Shown piece after piece: positions 6,607 to 7,888 of a DNA stretch of 7,888 bases. The position numbers and the translations under genes were made by a program. This stretch comes from Chloroflexales bacterium (lineage in GTDB: Bacteria > Chloroflexota > Chloroflexia > Chloroflexales > Chloroflexaceae): positions 1 to 7,888 of the forward strand of contig JAAXUL010000341.1 of the NCBI GenBank assembly GCA_013336035.1, written 5' to 3'. The notes below the pieces were generated by a model. The model was not told the DNA's origin and did not search any database. It worked only from the letters and a program-made list of their open reading frames with translations. Position 1 is the stretch's first letter; every line of letters starts with the position of its first letter.

Positions 6607-6633
6607 GCCATAGCAGAGGGCGGCCCGCGCATC

Positions 6634-6642
6634 TGGTATAAT
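6634..6642 (+). promoter_or_regulatory. Extended -10 promoter of the tRNA gene
   Basis: TGG followed by a perfect TATAAT (6637-6642) lies 10 nt before the first base of the mature tRNA. The position 17 nt upstream of the -10 (CAGAGG) is not -35-like, so the TGn extension probably compensates. Initiation near 6648-6650 would give a 5' leader of only a few nucleotides for RNase P to remove. Confidence 0.75.
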
Positions 6643-6652
6643 ACTGCGGCCC

Positions 6653-6727
6653 GGGCCGCTAGCTCAATGGCAGAGCAATCGGCTCATAACCGACGGGTTC
6701 CCGGTTCGAATCCGGGGCGGCCCACCA
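6653..6727 (+). tRNA. tRNA-Met (anticodon CAT), 3' CCA encoded
   Basis: A complete cloverleaf is readable. The acceptor stem is GGGCCGC (6653-6659) with GCGGCCC (6717-6723). The D stem is GCTC/GAGC around AATGGCA. The anticodon arm has loop CTCATAA with CAT at 6685-6687. The variable loop is GGGTT (five bases). The T stem is CCCGG/CCGGG around TTCGAAT. Discriminator A6724 is followed by a genomic CCA (6725-6727). G1-C72 is paired and the anticodon stem lacks the three G-C pairs of initiators, so this is not initiator tRNA. It is elongator tRNA-Met or, less likely, the tRNA-Ile2 whose C34 is modified to lysidine; sequence alone does not decide. The first pair of the anticodon stem is an A-C mismatch (6678 and 6694). 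Confidence 0.95.
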
Positions 6728-6759
6728 CGAGTACCTTGCGCCCATCAGCGCCGGGTTCT

Positions 6760-6807
6760 GACCGCAGACCGCCGCAGGCCGGCTGCTTCCGGCAGCGGTC
6801 TGCGGTC
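6760..6807. terminator. Long inverted repeat after the tRNA, possible terminator
   Basis: GACCGCAGACCGC (6760-6772) and GCGGTCTGCGGTC (6795-6807) are perfect 13-nt reverse complements. The 22-nt interior can form a further GCCGG/CCGGC hairpin. Each arm itself contains GACCGC twice. It starts 33 nt after the tRNA CCA and is followed by GTTCGT, not a T-run, so Rho-independent termination would be weak. It may instead be a dispersed palindromic element. The remaining bases of 6728-6862 show no gene and no convincing promoter. Confidence 0.5.
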
Positions 6808-6862
6808 GTTCGTCAGCGGCCGCGCAACCTGGTTGAGACTTCCCCATAGCACAGCCAGCCTA

Positions 6863-7888
6863 ATGCACAGCCACCAGGTCATCGTCATCGGCGGCGGCCT
6901 CGCGGGCCTCACCGCCGCCTTGGCCCTGGCCGAGCGCGGCGCCCGCCCGCTCCTGCTCGAGGCCGCGCCGCGCCTCGGCGGCCGGATCGCCGGCGCATCC
7001 CCCGTCACGCTCGCCCACGCCGGCCAGAGCTGGACATTTCCCGCCGAGCACGGCATCCACGGCATCTGGGGCCAGTACCGCAACCTGCGCGCGCTGCTGG
7101 CGCGCCTCGGGCTGGGCGGCAGCCTGGTCGAGGCCCGGCGCGAGGACTGGCTCCACGGCGAGGGCGGGCGCGTGCGCCGCGCCGAGGCCGGCAGCGCCGT
7201 GCGCCGCGGCATCTTCCCGGCCCCCTTCCACTATCTGGCACTGCTCTTCCGCCCACAGTTTCTGGCCATGCTCACCCCGGCCGACCTGCTCGGCCTGCCC
7301 CGCGTGGCCGGCAGCCTCTACCTGGCCCTGGCCTACGACCCGCTCTGCGAAGAGACGCCCCTGGGCGAGCGGACGGTGACCAGCCTCTTTGACGGGTGGC
7401 CGCCGCGGCTGCGGGCCTTTGTCTCGGCCTTGATGCGCAGCGGCCTGGCCGCCCACCCCGAGGACGTGCCCCTCAGCGGGTTCCTGGCCTTCCTGCGCTT
7501 CTACACGCTGCTGCGGCGCGACGCCTGGGCCTTCGCCTACCTGCCCGACGACGCCGACACGGCCCTGGTCGTGCCTCTGGCGGCAGCGATCACAGCCGCT
7601 GGCGGCAGCATCATCACCGGCGCCGTGGCCACATGCCTCGAGCGCACAGCGGCGGGCTGGCGCGTCCGCTGGCGCGAGGCGGGCGGCGATGGCACATGCG
7701 CCGCTGAGGCGCCCCAGGCGATCCTGGCCCTCGACGCCCCGGCGGCGCGGGCGCTGCTCTGCGGCAGCCCCGACACGGCCCTCGCCGCGGGCGAGCTGGA
7801 TTTTCCGCGCGGGCTCGAGACAGGTGTCGCGCGGCTGTGGTTCAGCCGGACCCCCGCCGCGGGCGCCGTCCAGAGCCGGACGCTGCCG
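6863..7888 (+). CDS. FAD-dependent oxidoreductase, carotenoid desaturase/amine oxidase superfamily, 3' truncated
   Basis: The first 342 codons are present, and the frame is open to the last base, so the C-terminus is lost at the window edge. The N-terminus is a textbook FAD-binding Rossmann motif: VIVIGGGLAGLTAA (residues 6-19, GxGxxG at 10-15), a ribose-binding Glu33 after LLL, and PRLGGR (36-41) contacting the cofactor. The next block, EHGIHGIWGQYRNL (62-75), resembles the (E/D)HGFH-x-x-x-x-Y-x-N-L segment I recall from carotenoid-acting members such as CrtU-type beta-ring desaturase/methyltransferases and phytoene desaturase relatives. Later HPEDVPLSGFLAFLRFY (~197-213) also fits that branch. 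A carotenoid or isoprenoid substrate is therefore plausible but unproven; a generic amine oxidase-like enzyme is the fallback. The ATG at 6863 is the only sensible start, as the FAD motif begins five residues later. It has no Shine-Dalgarno and no clear promoter. Confidence 0.82.
   Translation, partial: MHSHQVIVIGGGLAGLTAALALAERGARPLLLEAAPRLGGRIAGASPVTLAHAGQSWTFPAEHGIHGIWGQYRNLRALLARLGLGGSLVEARREDWLHGEGGRVRRAEAGSAVRRGIFPAPFHYLALLFRPQFLAMLTPADLLGLPRVAGSLYLALAYDPLCEETPLGERTVTSLFDGWPPRLRAFVSALMRSGLAAHPEDVPLSGFLAFLRFYTLLRRDAWAFAYLPDDADTALVVPLAAAITAAGGSIITGAVATCLERTAAGWRVRWREAGGDGTCAAEAPQAILALDAPAARALLCGSPDTALAAGELDFPRGLETGVARLWFSRTPAAGAVQSRTLP

Noticed and set aside
6653..6727. Initiator tRNA-fMet
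   Set aside because: G1-C72 is paired and the anticodon stem is CGG/CCG instead of GGG/CCC, both contrary to bacterial initiators.
6667..6849. 60-residue + strand frame starting inside the tRNA
   Set aside because: It begins within the tRNA D-loop and crosses the inverted repeat. It has no ribosome binding site and no recognisable protein.
6833..6862. Promoter for the flavoenzyme (TTGAGA at 6833)
   Set aside because: No -10-like hexamer lies at 16-18 nt. The nearest candidates (CATAGC, TAGCAC) match only three of six positions.

Overview
The window is GC-rich (strong G/C bias at third codon positions), and every supported gene is on the + strand. The base composition, the extended -10 promoters placed almost on top of start points, the ELWxxDGT-repeat exoprotein and the 'W-L-P-I' C-terminus all fit a filamentous Chloroflexota bacterium. 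That assignment is inferred from style; no marker gene in the window proves it.

Layout. (1) 1-681: the 3' part of a short-chain dehydrogenase/reductase, followed by a GC-rich hairpin. (2) 731-2526: a near-consensus sigma-70 promoter, a YqhA/UPF0114 four-helix membrane protein whose C-terminus carries a perfect 18-bp tandem duplication, then a CAX-type Ca2+/H+ antiporter 61 nt downstream, probably one membrane-transport transcription unit. (3) 2553-3357: an extended -10 promoter directly in front of a class I SAM-dependent methyltransferase gene, whose mRNA is probably leaderless, followed by a long REP-like palindrome. (4) 3444-6606: a sigma-70-like promoter, a strong Shine-Dalgarno and a 1030-residue exported protein made almost entirely of 21 ELWxxDGT/hyalin-like repeats. 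(5) 6634-6727: tRNA-CAT with encoded CCA behind a perfect TATAAT extended -10, followed by a 13-bp-stem inverted repeat. (6) 6863-7888: the 5' part of a FAD-dependent oxidoreductase of the carotenoid desaturase/amine oxidase superfamily, cut by the window edge.

The genes do not form one pathway. YqhA and CAX may be cotranscribed. The methyltransferase, repeat exoprotein, tRNA and oxidoreductase look like separate units, each separated by its own promoter or hairpin. I see no mobile element, CRISPR array, defence island or new multi-gene system. The parts most worth a second look are the architecture of the 21-repeat exoprotein, the matched promoter-to-start geometry of the methyltransferase and the tRNA, and the intergenic palindromes.
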